Shown here: in pieces, positions 1 through 11,810 of the stretch | Numbering within the stretch: the first letter of the stretch is position 1 | Layout: each line of letters begins with the position of its first letter | Source of the DNA: Taxillus chinensis | Taxonomy: Eukaryota > Streptophyta > Magnoliopsida > Santalales > Loranthaceae | Reading direction: 5' to 3' | DNA: 64,000 nucleotides | Assembly: GCA_023512835.1 (NCBI GenBank) | Contig: CM042092.1 | Location: forward strand, 449,984 to 513,983 | Program-made: the position numbers and the translations under genes | Notes under the pieces: model-generated | Told to the model about the DNA's origin: nothing | The model's input: the letters and a program-made list of their open reading frames with translations, nothing else | Database searches by the model: none

Positions 1-686
1 ATTTTTTTAACATGCCAATTAAAATTCCAAAATGACTAAACTGCTCATTAAACTCTAAATTTCAAAATTAACTTAATTATATATATATAATGACCATGTT
101 AGTGATCATATTATCATTATAATGTTTTAACCTTTAATTATAATTTAATAAATTATTATTTTTGAAAACATGTTTTTTATCTTCTATACCTTAGAATGTT
201 TGGTCCTAAAAAAAACTTATAACATCGGCACAAAATCCTACATAGTCACACAAAAACCACCACAATCAACAATCACAACTAGCAAGTCTAAGGATACGTG
301 TCAAAATGCACCTATCACATTGTGATGTTGTAGCATAGCACTTATGTAGATGAATAACTTGCAACTAAATATCGAATAAATCACAATAAATAGATATCAA
401 CAAACAATAACCAACAAAATACTTAGGTGGGACAAAAAACGTACCTTATCTCACATCCTCCTCACTTTAGGAGTTATCCTTACTAAAAGCTCTAATGAAG
501 GACACGTTTATCTAACTCTCCTTTTCCCAAATTTGCTACTTGAGGCCCTAGTATCCCATGGAACCCATACCAAAGGGATTATCTTGCCCTCCAAGTCCTC
601 CTTTTGCAAATCCTAGATGTGAAATAAAACCTTTATGACATTGTAATCATTCGCTAGGTCAATCTCATGTCATTCCAATATCTAAG
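1..686. other. AT-rich noncoding flank
   Basis: This stretch has no open frame with recognisable protein motifs. It is AT-rich and ends at the left boundary of the large Copia element. I see no RNA gene or clear repeat in it. Confidence 0.6.
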
Positions 687-1643
687 TGTTGGATCAAACC
701 CAGAATTTGGATAATGCTGATAAAGCCTTATGTAATTTGATCTGAGATCTTTTGTGTTTATTTGATCATTGCAGAAGATATGTTACTAATCTAGAGATGC
801 ACTCGTGTGAGCAAAGCTAAGGACAAGATATATAATCCTGATCCGGACAAGAGTGAGTGTCGTCAAACACTTGGTAAATAACCAAGTAACAAATACATAC
901 GGAATAAGGAACATTCCTACGGACTAAGAACTTAAAGGATAAGTGCGAGTAAGGAAACCAGGATGCGGAGTAAGGAATCCGGATGTATCACTCGCCCGGA
1001 GTAAGGAACCTACATACGGAGTAAGGAAATTACATACGGAGTAAGGAACTTACATGCGGAGTAAGAAAGCGCTGACACGGAATAAGTTATCAGACTTTTC
1101 AAGCCTCTTGGTGTCCCGATGTAAGACGAATGTATTGAGAACATGAAGAATCTTACACGTGGATCATCCGGATATGTGGACACAACCTTAATTGTATCTC
1201 GGAACTCACAAAGACACTTATACTCTTCAAATCCAAGATCTTGAGCTCCACAATCCGCAGCCAATCAAGGCAAGAGAGATTACCGAGGGATAGTTAGTGC
1301 GGAACGCATTCCGGAACTACAAGTTCCAAGGTTGTCTCTTAGGAATGTTTTGTATAAATATTCATACTTATACTTTATATAATAAATGAGGTGAGAAGCT
1401 TTATCATCTTTAGAGATAGAACTTGGCTAGGGTGTGAGTTCATTTTGTAAACAGAGTGTAAGAGAGTTTTGCTTCTATTTTGTTGTATTCATCTTGTGAT
1501 AATAAAACAAAATACTTCCATTATCCGGTTATCTTCCTGAGTGATTCTATCACTTAAACTAGATAAGTGTTTGTGTCTTGAGAGAAAAGAAAGAGTTCGA
1601 ATAAGAGCCTATTCACCCCCCTTTAGGCTCCAAGGGACCATCA
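687..1643 (+). repeat. 5' LTR of the Sirevirus-like element
   Basis: It starts TGTTGGATC and ends near ...gggaccatca, two bases before the primer site. It matches 11811-12961 and, in reverse, 63012-64000. A TATA-like motif (tgtataaatattc) lies near 1351, upstream of the presumed transcript start. The central part carries a short tandem motif built on CGGAGTAAGGAA. The 957 bp are shorter than the 3' LTR, mostly because there are fewer tandem units. Confidence 0.88.
885..1090 (+). repeat. Short tandem repeat in 5' LTR (CGGAGTAAGGAA units)
   Basis: About seven imperfect copies of cggagtaaggaa occur here, separated by 4-12 variable bases such as cttacata. The array lies upstream of the TATA-like motif, so it is in U3, where LTR enhancers usually sit. 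Copy number differs from the other two LTRs in the window. Confidence 0.8.
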
Positions 1644-1645
1644 AG

Positions 1646-1656
1646 TGGTATCGAGC
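1646..1656 (+). other. Primer-binding site (tRNA-Met type)
   Basis: The sequence tggtatcgagc directly follows the 5' LTR. It is one indel away from TGGTATCAGAGC, the usual initiator-Met tRNA complement in plant LTR elements. Confidence 0.75.
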
Positions 1657-1704
1657 ACGTTCTACTTTGTTCTAAGTAGAGATCCCACTCTTTCAATCTC
1701 GAAA

Positions 1705-3219
1705 ATGGCCGAAGAAAGCGGTATGCTATTCAACACTCGCCTTAACTCCGGAGGTGCACGGAGCCCGTCCCGAATCGAAGCAGCAGTGAAAATGTCGACC
1801 CACCTCAACCTGCTGCGCCGCTTCTCAACCACGGAGTTCCGGTTTTACTTTAACGAAACCGCCTAAATTCACACCTGAGCTTTTCTCCCGGTGGAAAGCT
1901 CGCATGAAGATGTTTATGGTATGCCATGATCATCTTATGTGGCCATGTCTTCATCAGAGATTCCAATTCGGATGACTATCGGAGAACATGGAGTTAGGAG
2001 GCCAAAGACGGATCTTGAACTTACCAACGATGAAAGAGCCTGGGTGCGCTAATGAAAAGGCTCGGGGCTTATGTTACATCGTCTTTGGATTCCGAGGCTT
2101 TCACAGACGTCCAGGGCTGCACGACAAGAAAAGCTGTTTGGGACAAACTAACAATCCTCTATGAGGGAGTCAGTCCCGGATGCGGATATGATCTCGCACT
2201 CTCGTACAGAACTTTGAGAGTTTTAATCATAAACCGGGCGAATCACTTGAAAGCATCTATCGGAGATTCGGCAAGCTCATTCTTGAACCGAAGACTGTCA
2301 ATGAGCACTATTCTCAATCCCGGATCAATGACAAGTTCTTTCGCTCCTTGCCGGATCGCTACTACTACAAACAACTCCGGATGCAATCCGGACAAAACGC
2401 GTATGTTCCCTTGAAGAACTATATGGAGAGCTGCGGACTCACGAAGTCGAGTTTAAGTATCCGACGAAGATGAGAAAATAGCTCGGAAAGAAAAGGGTAG
2501 CTCTCAAAGCTACGAATGTCTAAACATGCCGAGGAATGATGATACGAACGTATCCGACAATTCGATTCGACGAGGAGGAGGAGATAGCCCTTCTTGTCAA
2601 ATCTTTTGAGCGATTCCTACGGAAAAGCGAGAAAAGGGATCAGAAGACGCTCATCATCATCGTTCCAAAGGAAGGAGCGACCGGAGTCCAGGTTCCAGGG
2701 AATGTTTCACTGTGGGAAAACCGGTCACCTGGGCCAAGGAATGCAGGTCCAAAACAAAAGTGGCCGAGAAAAGTGACAAGGTAACCGCTTGCCGCTCCAC
2801 CTCGGATAACGAAGCAAGAGCAAGAGGAAGGCGCTCGTGACAAAATACATGAGTGGCTCGGAAGAAGAGGAGGAATCCTCGGATGATGAGCCGACCACTA
2901 AGCCGAACGTCCGCCTCATGGCAAATACGAGGTACCTTCTATCTTCGAGCTCTCGAGTAAATTAGAATCTCTTACTCTTGCATGTGATCATGAAAAGAAT
3001 GAGAGACTAATAATTACTCAAATGTACAAAGATATGGAAAGTCGAATAAACGTCTTGAATTTACTATTAATAGACTCGAAAAGGACGTCACCGACTTGGA
3101 AGGAAGAAGCTTGGTATCATGATCTAAGAGCTGAAAATCATTTGTTAAATACCAATCTCTCGGGCCTAAAAGTTATAGTAAAAAGACTCGAAAATGAACT
3201 GAACAGGAAAAGGAAATAA
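1705..3219 (+). pseudogene. Sirevirus-like gag remnant with zinc knuckle and coiled-coil tail
   Basis: Gag of a Copia element forms the virus-like particle and binds element RNA. Starting at the ATG at 1705, fragments can be followed through several frames. A block at 2052-2170 resembles the gag core. The CX2CX4HX4C zinc knuckle (CFHCGKTGH...C) is at about 2708-2750, with a one-base slip after the His. A Ser/Glu/Asp-rich acidic block (SGSEEEESSDDE) lies at about 2850-2890. The 3022-3219 stretch is rich in Leu, Asn, Glu and Lys and looks coiled-coil. An acidic block followed by a coiled coil after the knuckle is typical of Sirevirus gag. At least five frameshifts or stops make it non-functional. 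Confidence 0.75.
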
Positions 3220-3986
3220 ATCGTAAGTGGCTAAAATCCGGGAAATAGCCTCTACCTTTAGGGTCGATCCTGACGACATCCGAGTCAAACCTTGCCTAGG
3301 TTCCGAACCATCAACTTCTATAGCTCGAAGTCTTTGAGTGTCCTCCGGATTTCACTCCTAAACTAACCAACTTATATCCTGTTAGTACATCTAAACCGTT
3401 GGATGGTTTCATTTCAGGTGGCACTATAGTTTATGACCCGTGGAGTCGAGGTCACATTCTTTGCCTTCAACCGGTAGCACCCGTAACTAAAGATGAAGGG
3501 AAGGTTCCTGCGATTAAAGCCAAAACTTAGCACCCAAAAAGAAAGACAAGGCTAAGGCTGACGTAGTTAGGGCCAAGAGCGCGTCACCCAAACGTAATGG
3601 ATTAGGCCACGAGAACAGTAAAAATCAGAAAAACTAAGAGACCTGTATCCCTGTTTGTACTTCACATTATAGTGTCTGTTCCATCTCAGTAGGGAAATGG
3701 GTCATTATTACTATGAATGTTGGAGTCTATCCGATAGGCGGCTTTGTAATCAATTTCAATCCAATAAAGATCGGTTTTATAAAAGGGGTTCTTCGAGCAA
3801 AACAAAATCTAAATCTAAAAAGAGTGTCTCTCCCAAGAAAACCCAAATAAGAGAAGCATTGAAACTAACAAGTTAATATCAACTTGGAAAGCTAAGAGTC
3901 CTAACAAATTCAAATCCGTAAATGTTGACAATCTTCTGCTCTCTCTAACCGCCCAAAACAAGTTTGGGCACCAAAAGTGTAAACTG
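3220..3986 (+). pseudogene. Gag-protease linker remnant
   Basis: This is the decayed linker between gag and protease. It has short Lys/Ser-rich frames and many stops. No domain is recognisable, and it is assigned only from its position inside the element. Confidence 0.4.
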
Positions 3987-5060
3987 TTGTCTTTCAGGAG
4001 CATCTCTCGGAATGCATTGCCGGATCACTTGAAGTTAAAGATCAATCAAAGCAAGTGGATCCTTGATAGTGGATGCTCCGGACATATGACGGGTGATCGG
4101 ACTCTACTTGTAGAAGTTAATGATAAACAAGGTCCATCCGTTTCATATGGCGACAACAACAAAGGTAAGACTGTCGGGTATGGCACTTTAACTAACGGCT
4201 ATGTATCAATCACTAAAGTTGCACTAGTCGAAGGTTTAAAGCATAACTTGCTAAGTGTCAGTAAGCTATGTGACAAAGGATTTCTTGTTTCCTTTTTGTC
4301 GAACACCCGTAAAGTAAGAGAAAACTTATCCTGGAGATGTTAAATTATCAGGATCAAGAGATGGGGACATATACTCGATGGTCTTAAGAAATAATTCTTC
4401 CGACCTGTATGCTTCCTCACAAAAGCAACAGATGAAGATAGTTGGTTATGGCACAAGCGATGCGCATTTAAACTTTAAGACTTTGTCTAAATTAGCGTCA
4501 CTTGATCTTGTCACCGGTCTACCCAAACTCAAGTTCTCCAGGAGACACTCTCTTCGAGAATGCCAACTTGGTAAACGGACCAAACACGACTTTAAGAGCA
4601 AATCGGTTAACTCAATAATCGCTCTTCTACAACTTCTTCATATGGACCTATGTGGTCCTATATCCTTTTCATCACTAGTCAAAAGAGATATACCCTTGTG
4701 GTTATCGATGATTTCACCAGATACACATGGGTGATGTTCCTGAAATCAAAGGATCAAACTTTTGAACATCTTGTAGATCTCTTCAATCGGATAAGCAACT
4801 CACAAGGATGAGCATTAAATGCATCAGGAGTGATCATGGTCAGAATTTGATTTTTCGAGAAATGAGATCATATTGTTCTCGAACAAGGGCATACTGACAT
4901 GACTTCTGCTCCCCGAACCCCACAACAAAATGGGGTAGGCGAGTGCAAGAATCGAACTTTAGTTGAAGTGGTAGATCCATGTTAGCAGGGGCAACGCTTC
5001 CTCTCGCCTATGGGCTGAAGTTGTGTCCACCGCTGCTATGTTGGAAACGAACTTTAATAA
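3987..5060 (+). pseudogene. Copia protease, GAG-pre-integrase and integrase core remnants
   Basis: The aspartic protease is visible in 3987-4343, with WILDSGCSGHMTG keeping the DSG active-site triad, followed by the LLSVSKLCDKG strand. The pre-integrase zinc region and the first integrase Asp (HMDLCGP) are at about 4560-4660. IDDFTRYTW follows in another frame at about 4705. The second Asp lies in RSDHGQ (about 4830), and the Pro-rich PQQNGV...E motif carrying the third acidic residue is at about 4920. Frames change at least four times, so no enzyme can be made. These domains normally cut the polyprotein and insert cDNA. Confidence 0.78.
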
Positions 5061-5961
5061 ATAAATCTACCATGAAATTACCCTATGAGATGTGGAGAGG
5101 ACGAAAACCTTCAATTTCACATTTCGAGCTTTTGGGTGTACTTGTTATATCTTGATAAATGGCAAAGAGACCCGGAATAAATTTGAACCAAAATCGATGA
5201 TGGGATTTTTGTCGGGTACTCACTTCATAGCAAGGCTTATCGGGTCTTCAATAGAAAACTTTTTAAAGTTGAAGAATCTATCCATGTAACCTTTGATGAA
5301 GCTAATCTCGTTTGGTCAAAAGTCGGATCTTCAAATTCCAATATGCGGGTCATGGACGACAACGTCGATTACTCGAAGTTTATGAATATTCCTGTTACAT
5401 ATCCCGACCAACCACGTGGCATCAGCGAAACACAACGAAATTTTATGGATGATGCTACGGATGACTCGACTCGGGACTACCATTTAGCTCCGGACATACT
5501 CCTACGGATACACAAAATTCCGGAGCACCTTCAAGTTCCTCCGGACTAGTTAACACTTGGAAGAAACGAGTGTTGAAGAACCAACTAGTTCATCCGTACC
5601 TCTCAACACGGAAACATCTACTCCAGGTGCTCAACCAGTCGATACAATTGAACCACCCAATCTGGAAGAGCTTCAAATTGTTCAAGATCAACCAACACAT
5701 GCACGAAATTATAGATGGACCGAAACCATCCCTCGAGATCAAGTGATTGGTGATCCTACTGTTGGTGTAAGAACAAGAGGACCACCTCAACATGAGTCTT
5801 TACTCGTGCTTTCTATCTCAAATAGAACCAAGGTGGTAGATGAAGCTCTTCAAGATTCGAATTGGATAGAAGCCATGCAAGAAGAGGCTGAATCAATTTA
5901 AGAGAAATAATGTGTGGACCTTAAGTACCAAGGCCTAAGTCTCGCAAGTCATTGGCGTTAA
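5061..5961 (+). pseudogene. Integrase C-terminal and linker remnant
   Basis: A short frame at 5092-5289 has the FRAFGCTCYI motif of the Copia integrase C-terminal region. The frame at 5557-5901 is a Pro/Glu/Thr-rich linker leading to DSNWIEAMQEE, the usual start of the RT module. Several stops separate the pieces. Confidence 0.65.
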
Positions 5962-6630
5962 ATGGGTGTTCCGAACAAGTTTGATACGGATGGAAAAGTA
6001 ATCCGGAACAAAGCCGGACTAGTAGCCAAAGGATATCGTCAAGAAGAAGGAATAGATTATGATGAAACCTTTGCTCGGTCGCAAGACTTGAGGCAATCCA
6101 GTATGTTTACGGCGTATGCTTCATATGAAAACTTCATAGTTTATCAAATGGACGTCAAGAGCGCATTCCTGAATGGAGACCTTCAAGAGGAGGTGTATGT
6201 TGAACAACCTCCCGGCTCATTGAACCTAAGGCAGGACATCTTGTCTACAAACTTTAGAAAGCTCTATATGGTTTGAAGCAAGCTCCAAGAGCCTGGTACG
6301 ACACACCGTCGAGAATTCTTACTTGCTCATAACTTCCAAAAAGGGAAGATAGACACCACCCTCTTTCTACGAAAGAGAAAGGACACACTCGATCGTACAA
6401 ATATACGTGGATGATATCATTTTCGGATCAACGAATCCGAAGCTTTGTGAAGAGTTTGCTAAGTTGATGACGGGCAAGTTTGAAATGAGCATGATGGGAG
6501 AAGCTTTCTCTTCCTTGGAATTGAAGTCAAACAATTAAAGGAAGAAATCTTCATTAATCGAGGCTAAGTACACTCGCGATCTTATTAAGAAGTTTGGTAT
6601 GGAAGGTTCATCTCCGTCAAAACTCCCATG
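5962..6630 (+). pseudogene. Copia reverse transcriptase remnant
   Basis: The frame at 5962-6276 carries the RT fingers and palm: NKAGLVAKGYRQEEG, then YQMDVKSAFLNGDLQEEVYVEQPPG. The catalytic YVDD box is at 6404-6415, but in a shifted frame. The following text ends near the thumb at about 6620. RT copies element RNA into cDNA in the cytoplasmic particle. Frameshifts after the ...LYMV segment and near YVDD inactivate it. Confidence 0.85.
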
Positions 6631-7310
6631 CTGTCGGTGCCAAGTTAGATCCCGGATGTGAACGGCATATCGTTAAATGTGACTACTACAAGAGGATGAT
6701 CGGATCCTTCTTTATATCTTACGACAAGTCGCCTAGACATTATGTTTGCAACTTGCATTTGTGCACGATACGAGCGAATCCCAGAGTCACATATGCTTCA
6801 TGTAAAACGGATATTAAGGTGTCTCGAAGGGACCGATGAATTTGGGACTACGGTACCCAAAGGAGTCCAACTTCCCTTATCCGGGTACTACGATGCCGAC
6901 TTATTTGGATGTCGCATCGGCAAGGAAAAGCTGACGATGCGTGTCGGTTTCTTGGAAATAGATTGATCTCATGGTTCGATGAAGCGAGTTCGTATCAACC
7001 TCTACTGCGGGCGGAATATATAGTCTTGAAGTTCTTTGCAACTACTTTGGATGCAAAGTCAACTTCGGACTACGGATTCGACATGTCTCTATTCCACTTT
7101 ATTGTGACAACACTAGTGCAATTGCCATCAGCAACAATCTTTGTCATGCATCCTAAGACAAGCACATTGAGGTCGGTATCACTTCATACGCGATCATGTT
7201 CTCAAAAAGCATATTTCATCGTGGAACATGTTGCCCACGAAGATCAATTAGCGAGACATACTTACAAAGCCCTACCGATGCGAGGTTTTACGAACTACTC
7301 TTCCGATTAG
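6631..7310 (+). pseudogene. Copia RNase H remnant
   Basis: Three overlapping frames carry decayed RNase H blocks: GYYDADLFGCR (normally SDADWAG), then LISWFDEASSYQPLLRAEYI, then a region corresponding to the CDN...I-A and TKHI motifs near 7105-7190. The Trp of the first block is changed and the frame breaks repeatedly. Confidence 0.7.
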
Positions 7311-8640
7311 GTATGCTCGACTTCTTGCATAGTTTCTCATTTGAATTACCCAACGAGATATTTACTCACAAACCATGACGTTGTCGTTCTTGAAAGTAGT
7401 AGAAACTCACCATTTTCTTGCTGATCATACTTCTTTTTAACGGTTTCATGTTTCGATATTAATCTCGATCTCATAGTGGAAGGATCTTGCGTTTCCGACT
7501 GAGTCGTTTAAAGCTAACATAATTACGGTTTATATGATTTACCTCTTTCGGGTTCATGATCTTCACTTCCGTTAATCACCACTGACAAAAGCATGTTCAT
7601 TTAGATTACTATTAACATGCATAGTTGAAGAAGTGAAATGGGTTAGCTTGGAATGCCTGGTGGATGAATACTCAACCTGATCGATCAGCGCGAAGTATAG
7701 TTTTCCTAATAAGATGATGAGTCTTGAACTACAAATCGGAACGGTCAACATGAGAGGATTGCGCAATCTCGAGGAGAAATGCTTTATATATTATTCGATG
7801 TACCCTATATGTCTCATGACCTTTTCCTGTTACATCTAGGGGAGCCTTTCATTGAGAGGATTAAATGATCTACGGGGAGCAGCAATGAACCCCTATTATG
7901 TCTCTGATTCTCCTCCTCTAAACTTTTACTTCCGGATCTGATTGGACATCTTTGTTTTAAATCGGAAAAGTGGCATGTTTGGATGTATTTTCTTCTTGAA
8001 CCATGCATTTTAATCGACTAATCATCTGCTTTCTTTTGATATGTGTTAGCTTTATCATTGCTCACTTATGAATCCTAATGAGCCAAATCATATGCTCACG
8101 AATCAATCTTAGCTATTTGATCAAAGACGGTTTATTTATGTTGACTATATATGAACCTTGTATTGTTCTCGATATATGGCTGATTCGATAATATTGATCA
8201 CTTTCACGTTGCATCCGTCTACTATATTCTTAGCCATGCATGAGTTCTGTTTCTCATTAGTTGGATTATGTTATTTTTCACTGATTATCTTCTCTACTCC
8301 GTACTAATCCTTGCTGTTAAGCTTTTGTATTTCGGTATATCTTTATTTAGCTAAGGTTGATTTTCTTTGCAGCCGTATTGATAAATCCGTCCATAGTCTC
8401 GGTTGAAGTGTTGTGGTACTTCTCTTCTCTTGACTTATTAGTGCAAAGGAATCTCTCTACTTTCTCCTTTAAACTCTGTTTATGACGGACAAGGCCCATT
8501 ATTCATCCTGATACTCTTTCACGAATATTATTAACTCCGGATGAGTGTCGGCTCTTTCCTAGGACTCCCGACTTTGTTTAATTGTGACAATCCCGTATAC
8601 TCTCATATGTCGCATGCTTTTGAAGGGAATAATGATGATT
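7311..8640 (+). other. 3' extra region of the element, part 1 (no gene seen)
   Basis: This is untranslated or fully decayed DNA downstream of RNase H. There is no frame with recognisable motifs on either strand, and base composition is near the local average. Confidence 0.5.
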
Positions 8641-11240
8641 CATTAAATGCGTATCTCGGGTTGCACACACACCTCTGCGATGGCAACCGATTATAATCTC
8701 TACTTGGTCATCTGTCTCCACGACATCGTTTTATTGGGAGACGCCTCGATATCCGAGACAAATGACATCGGCATGTCGCGCGGGTCCCTACCTCGCTCTC
8801 ACATTCCTGAACCAGCACGTTTGAGGACTCGATCTTATATGTTACGATCGTTCTTGCAGCCACGGTATCGCTCATTTCAAATCCTAACCTCTCGTTGCTC
8901 CTTCTCTGTCCAAGACCTCACCTTTCCTCTTTTCCTTCACGTCAAATCTCAATGGCACCCGAGAATCTCTCTCTTTAGGCGTTAATCCTGGCCATCTGGT
9001 TGATTGGAATGTTGTTCCGATCCTCTGGGATTGGTTTTACCGACTCGCCCTCTTCTTGAAGCTCTGCATCCTCAGCTTTGGTCTCCCGTCCCGTCGCTCT
9101 TCTTATCGATGACATTCTTGAGTTTACCAACGGATTCAGCTTTTCACCACCGATTCCTTAACCTCTTATGTCCCCGGTGAATCCATCATCATCACTCTGG
9201 TCCATTCTCCTTGTTGCTCTCCACCTACCCTCTTGGTGAACCACAACGTCGGGATGCCGATCCAATGGCGGCTTCTATGGGTTGCACGAACAAGGGGAAG
9301 GAATACAAGGTGAAATCCTTCCGGGGGGTCGTTATCGATGTATGGCAACTATTCTAAGTCGATACCTGCGCTCACATCAGCCACTGGACTCGGTTCGAGT
9401 ACGATCTGCGGCCGTATACGGTGTTTTGAAGATCTTGATGGATTGGGGGATGTTCTTATTTCGTTTGCTCCGAGAATGGTCCCAAAAACCATTCCTTCGG
9501 GCGCATCCTCGGCATTGTCTTCCGCGTCTACGTCGGACCATTTCGCCGAATTGATGTTGCTGTCTCGTTTCCTCGGCTTATTACCTTCGTCACCTTCGCC
9601 GGACGGGGAACATGACCGCTCGCCGACCCCACTTTGCAGCTCTCCGCGTTCTCCACGGCCCCGGAACAACGAGCGACTCCGGTGGTGACCCCTCGAGACG
9701 GCCAAGCCCACGAGGTCGGTTACGCACACCGATCCTCCGGATTCGGTCCATTACTTGCGCCCTCCCACTCACGGGCCTCCCGGCCGGCGTCCGTCCGAGC
9801 CGTCCGAGTTGCGGGGGCCCTCTCGGCGTGGTCCTTGCTTTCATTTCCTCGGCCCCTCTGCTCTCGATGTCCCCACTCCCTCCACATCACTTCTCGCTGC
9901 GCGGTTAATCTGTTGTTGCCGTCGCCACCGACGATGTCCATTGCTTCTCCGGAGAGCCCCCTTGCCTCCCTCTACCTCGACCCGAGATTACCTTGACCGT
10001 CTCTCCCGCCGTCACCTTAACGGACCTGTGGCTCCGTTTCGGCCTAACCCACACCTCCTCCATTTCCGACACCGATCTCGGGTGTTTCCAACGATACCCC
10101 GATCCCGGAGACCATGATCATCGGAATCGGACCACGGCTTTCTTACGCCGGATTTGCCATTCCCGATGTGTCGTTCCTCCCACCCTCCGGCCAGTCCTGC
10201 TCGCCCGAAGTCATCCCTCTGTTGAGGTGGACCCTCTTCTCCTGGCACGAATTCCGATGGTTGACTTATGCCCCGGGTCAGCAGGTCTCTTGCTCCGGAA
10301 TGCCTCCAATGCTCCGGATGCCTCGGAGCTCGGGATGCCTGCGATGCTCGGGATGCTCTGCTGCTTCTGACGACTCCTGCGGACCTCCTCTATCTCTGCT
10401 CCTGTTAAATCGGGAGTCCTCCAAAGCTCAGGAGTTAGTACTTAGGCGTGCCTCTTTTGTCCCGGTCCTCCGTCTTTGTGCTTTCGCTCGGGTGGACCGC
10501 CATGCCCAAGCTCAGCGCCCAAATTTCATCGGCGCTGCAGGGTTGATGCCCTCGGCGCCTCGCTCTCTCCGCTCTCAGCTTGACTCCTCCGGCTTCCATG
10601 GAGCAGAAAATGGATCTTGTCGCCACCTCGGTCCATTCTTTGTCTATTTCCTTCGCGGATACGGCGCATACGATGGCTCGTCCTCCTGTTGCGCGCGTCT
10701 GCGCCCGACGGGGGAGAGAGTGTCGTCGATCGGTCTGCTCCTTCCGCTCCGACCATCTGCTCGGATTGAGCGGCGGCCCCGCCGGTCTTCGGGGGAGTTC
10801 AAATTCCCAAGCGAAGCGCTTCTCTCGACCAAGCTCCTCTGCACCTCTAGCTCCTCCTCCGTCCCTCCTCGTCACTTGGCTGATACCTTCCTCCCATCTA
10901 TACGGAGTTTGGCACATACGATGCGGATGGAAGCGTGCGCGAGGCAATGAAATCTTATCTTGCGTCTTCTGCGAGAGGAGATGTCTTTACGAAATGTGCC
11001 CTTTCTCTCGACGCGACATTCGGACTCTTTGTTCGGAGAAAGGACTCTTTCTACTGCGAAGACATGACCTTCTCGAGAGAGCTGCTAAAATGGAGATGGA
11101 GGGTGTTCCGTCTCTTTACGAAGATGGGCACTTGTTTGAAGTTCTGCCGCATGTTGGAATGAGAGCTATCTTCCCGGTGTGGAGTTAATTCGGACTTTCA
11201 TCGACGGGCTGAGGATAGCAAGCCATGGAAAACTCTCTCG
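8641..11240 (+). pseudogene. GC-rich decayed extra coding region downstream of RNase H
   Basis: From about 8640, and most strongly at 9580-10950, the sequence becomes GC-rich and holds overlapping open frames on both strands (longest on + at 10114-10950 and 10580-11188). That is what a former GC-rich coding region looks like after indels. Sireviruses often carry an additional, sometimes env-like, ORF here. I see no signal peptide, membrane span or known motif that fixes an identity. Frames switch often, so I treat it as a ruined ORF of unknown function. Confidence 0.45.
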
Positions 11241-11798
11241 GCCGTCCTCGTTAAAATGCCCTGGATCATGTGCCACACTTCATGATGGCTGTCTTCATGA
11301 TTCGGTCAAGCGAGATGATTCTCATTGATTCGCATCAGATTGTGGAGCACTTAGTTAGGAAGAATCAATAGGAACCTCTGTCTCTCCAGACTCGCTAAGC
11401 CCGTGAAGAAAGCCGGATTATATGAAGAGTTGGGTATCACGCCCTAAGTCCGTGAAACTCAAAGCGACATGACGGGGCGAGAAGCAAAGTGCCGCAACGT
11501 AGGATGGAGATAGGCTGCGGAGCCTTTGTGCATCGAGCAAATCAAGTCGATTCTTATTTGTGGACAAACATTGGAGCCGACACTCACCTTTCGATGAAGC
11601 GGACAATGGGGAGAGAGAAAGGCGACAACTATGATCTTGAAATATAGTAAGCCTTATGTACCTTAGTGGAAAAACTTTGTTGAGGTGAATTGTATTTGGT
11701 GCTGATTAATAGAAATTGGTTGTGTTGCGTATTAGCTATGTTATTCTTTTGCATTGCTTGCAGGATCACCGACTGCGAAAGGGTTTGGGCATATCCAT

Positions 11799-11810
11799 AA
11801 TTGGGGAGAT
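11799..11810 (+). other. Polypurine tract of the Sirevirus-like element
   Basis: The run attggggagat lies directly before the 3' LTR start TGTTGGATC. This is the plus-strand priming site used during reverse transcription. Confidence 0.8.

Noticed and set aside
885..1090. CRISPR-like regular repeats
   Set aside because: The units are imperfect, spacers are 4-12 bases, the array is part of a plant LTR, and no cas genes exist in a eukaryotic window.
9349..10947. Long minus-strand open frames (9349-9729, 10435-10947)
   Set aside because: They mirror the GC-rich composition of the plus-strand remnant and show no motif. They are typical shadows of high-GC DNA.
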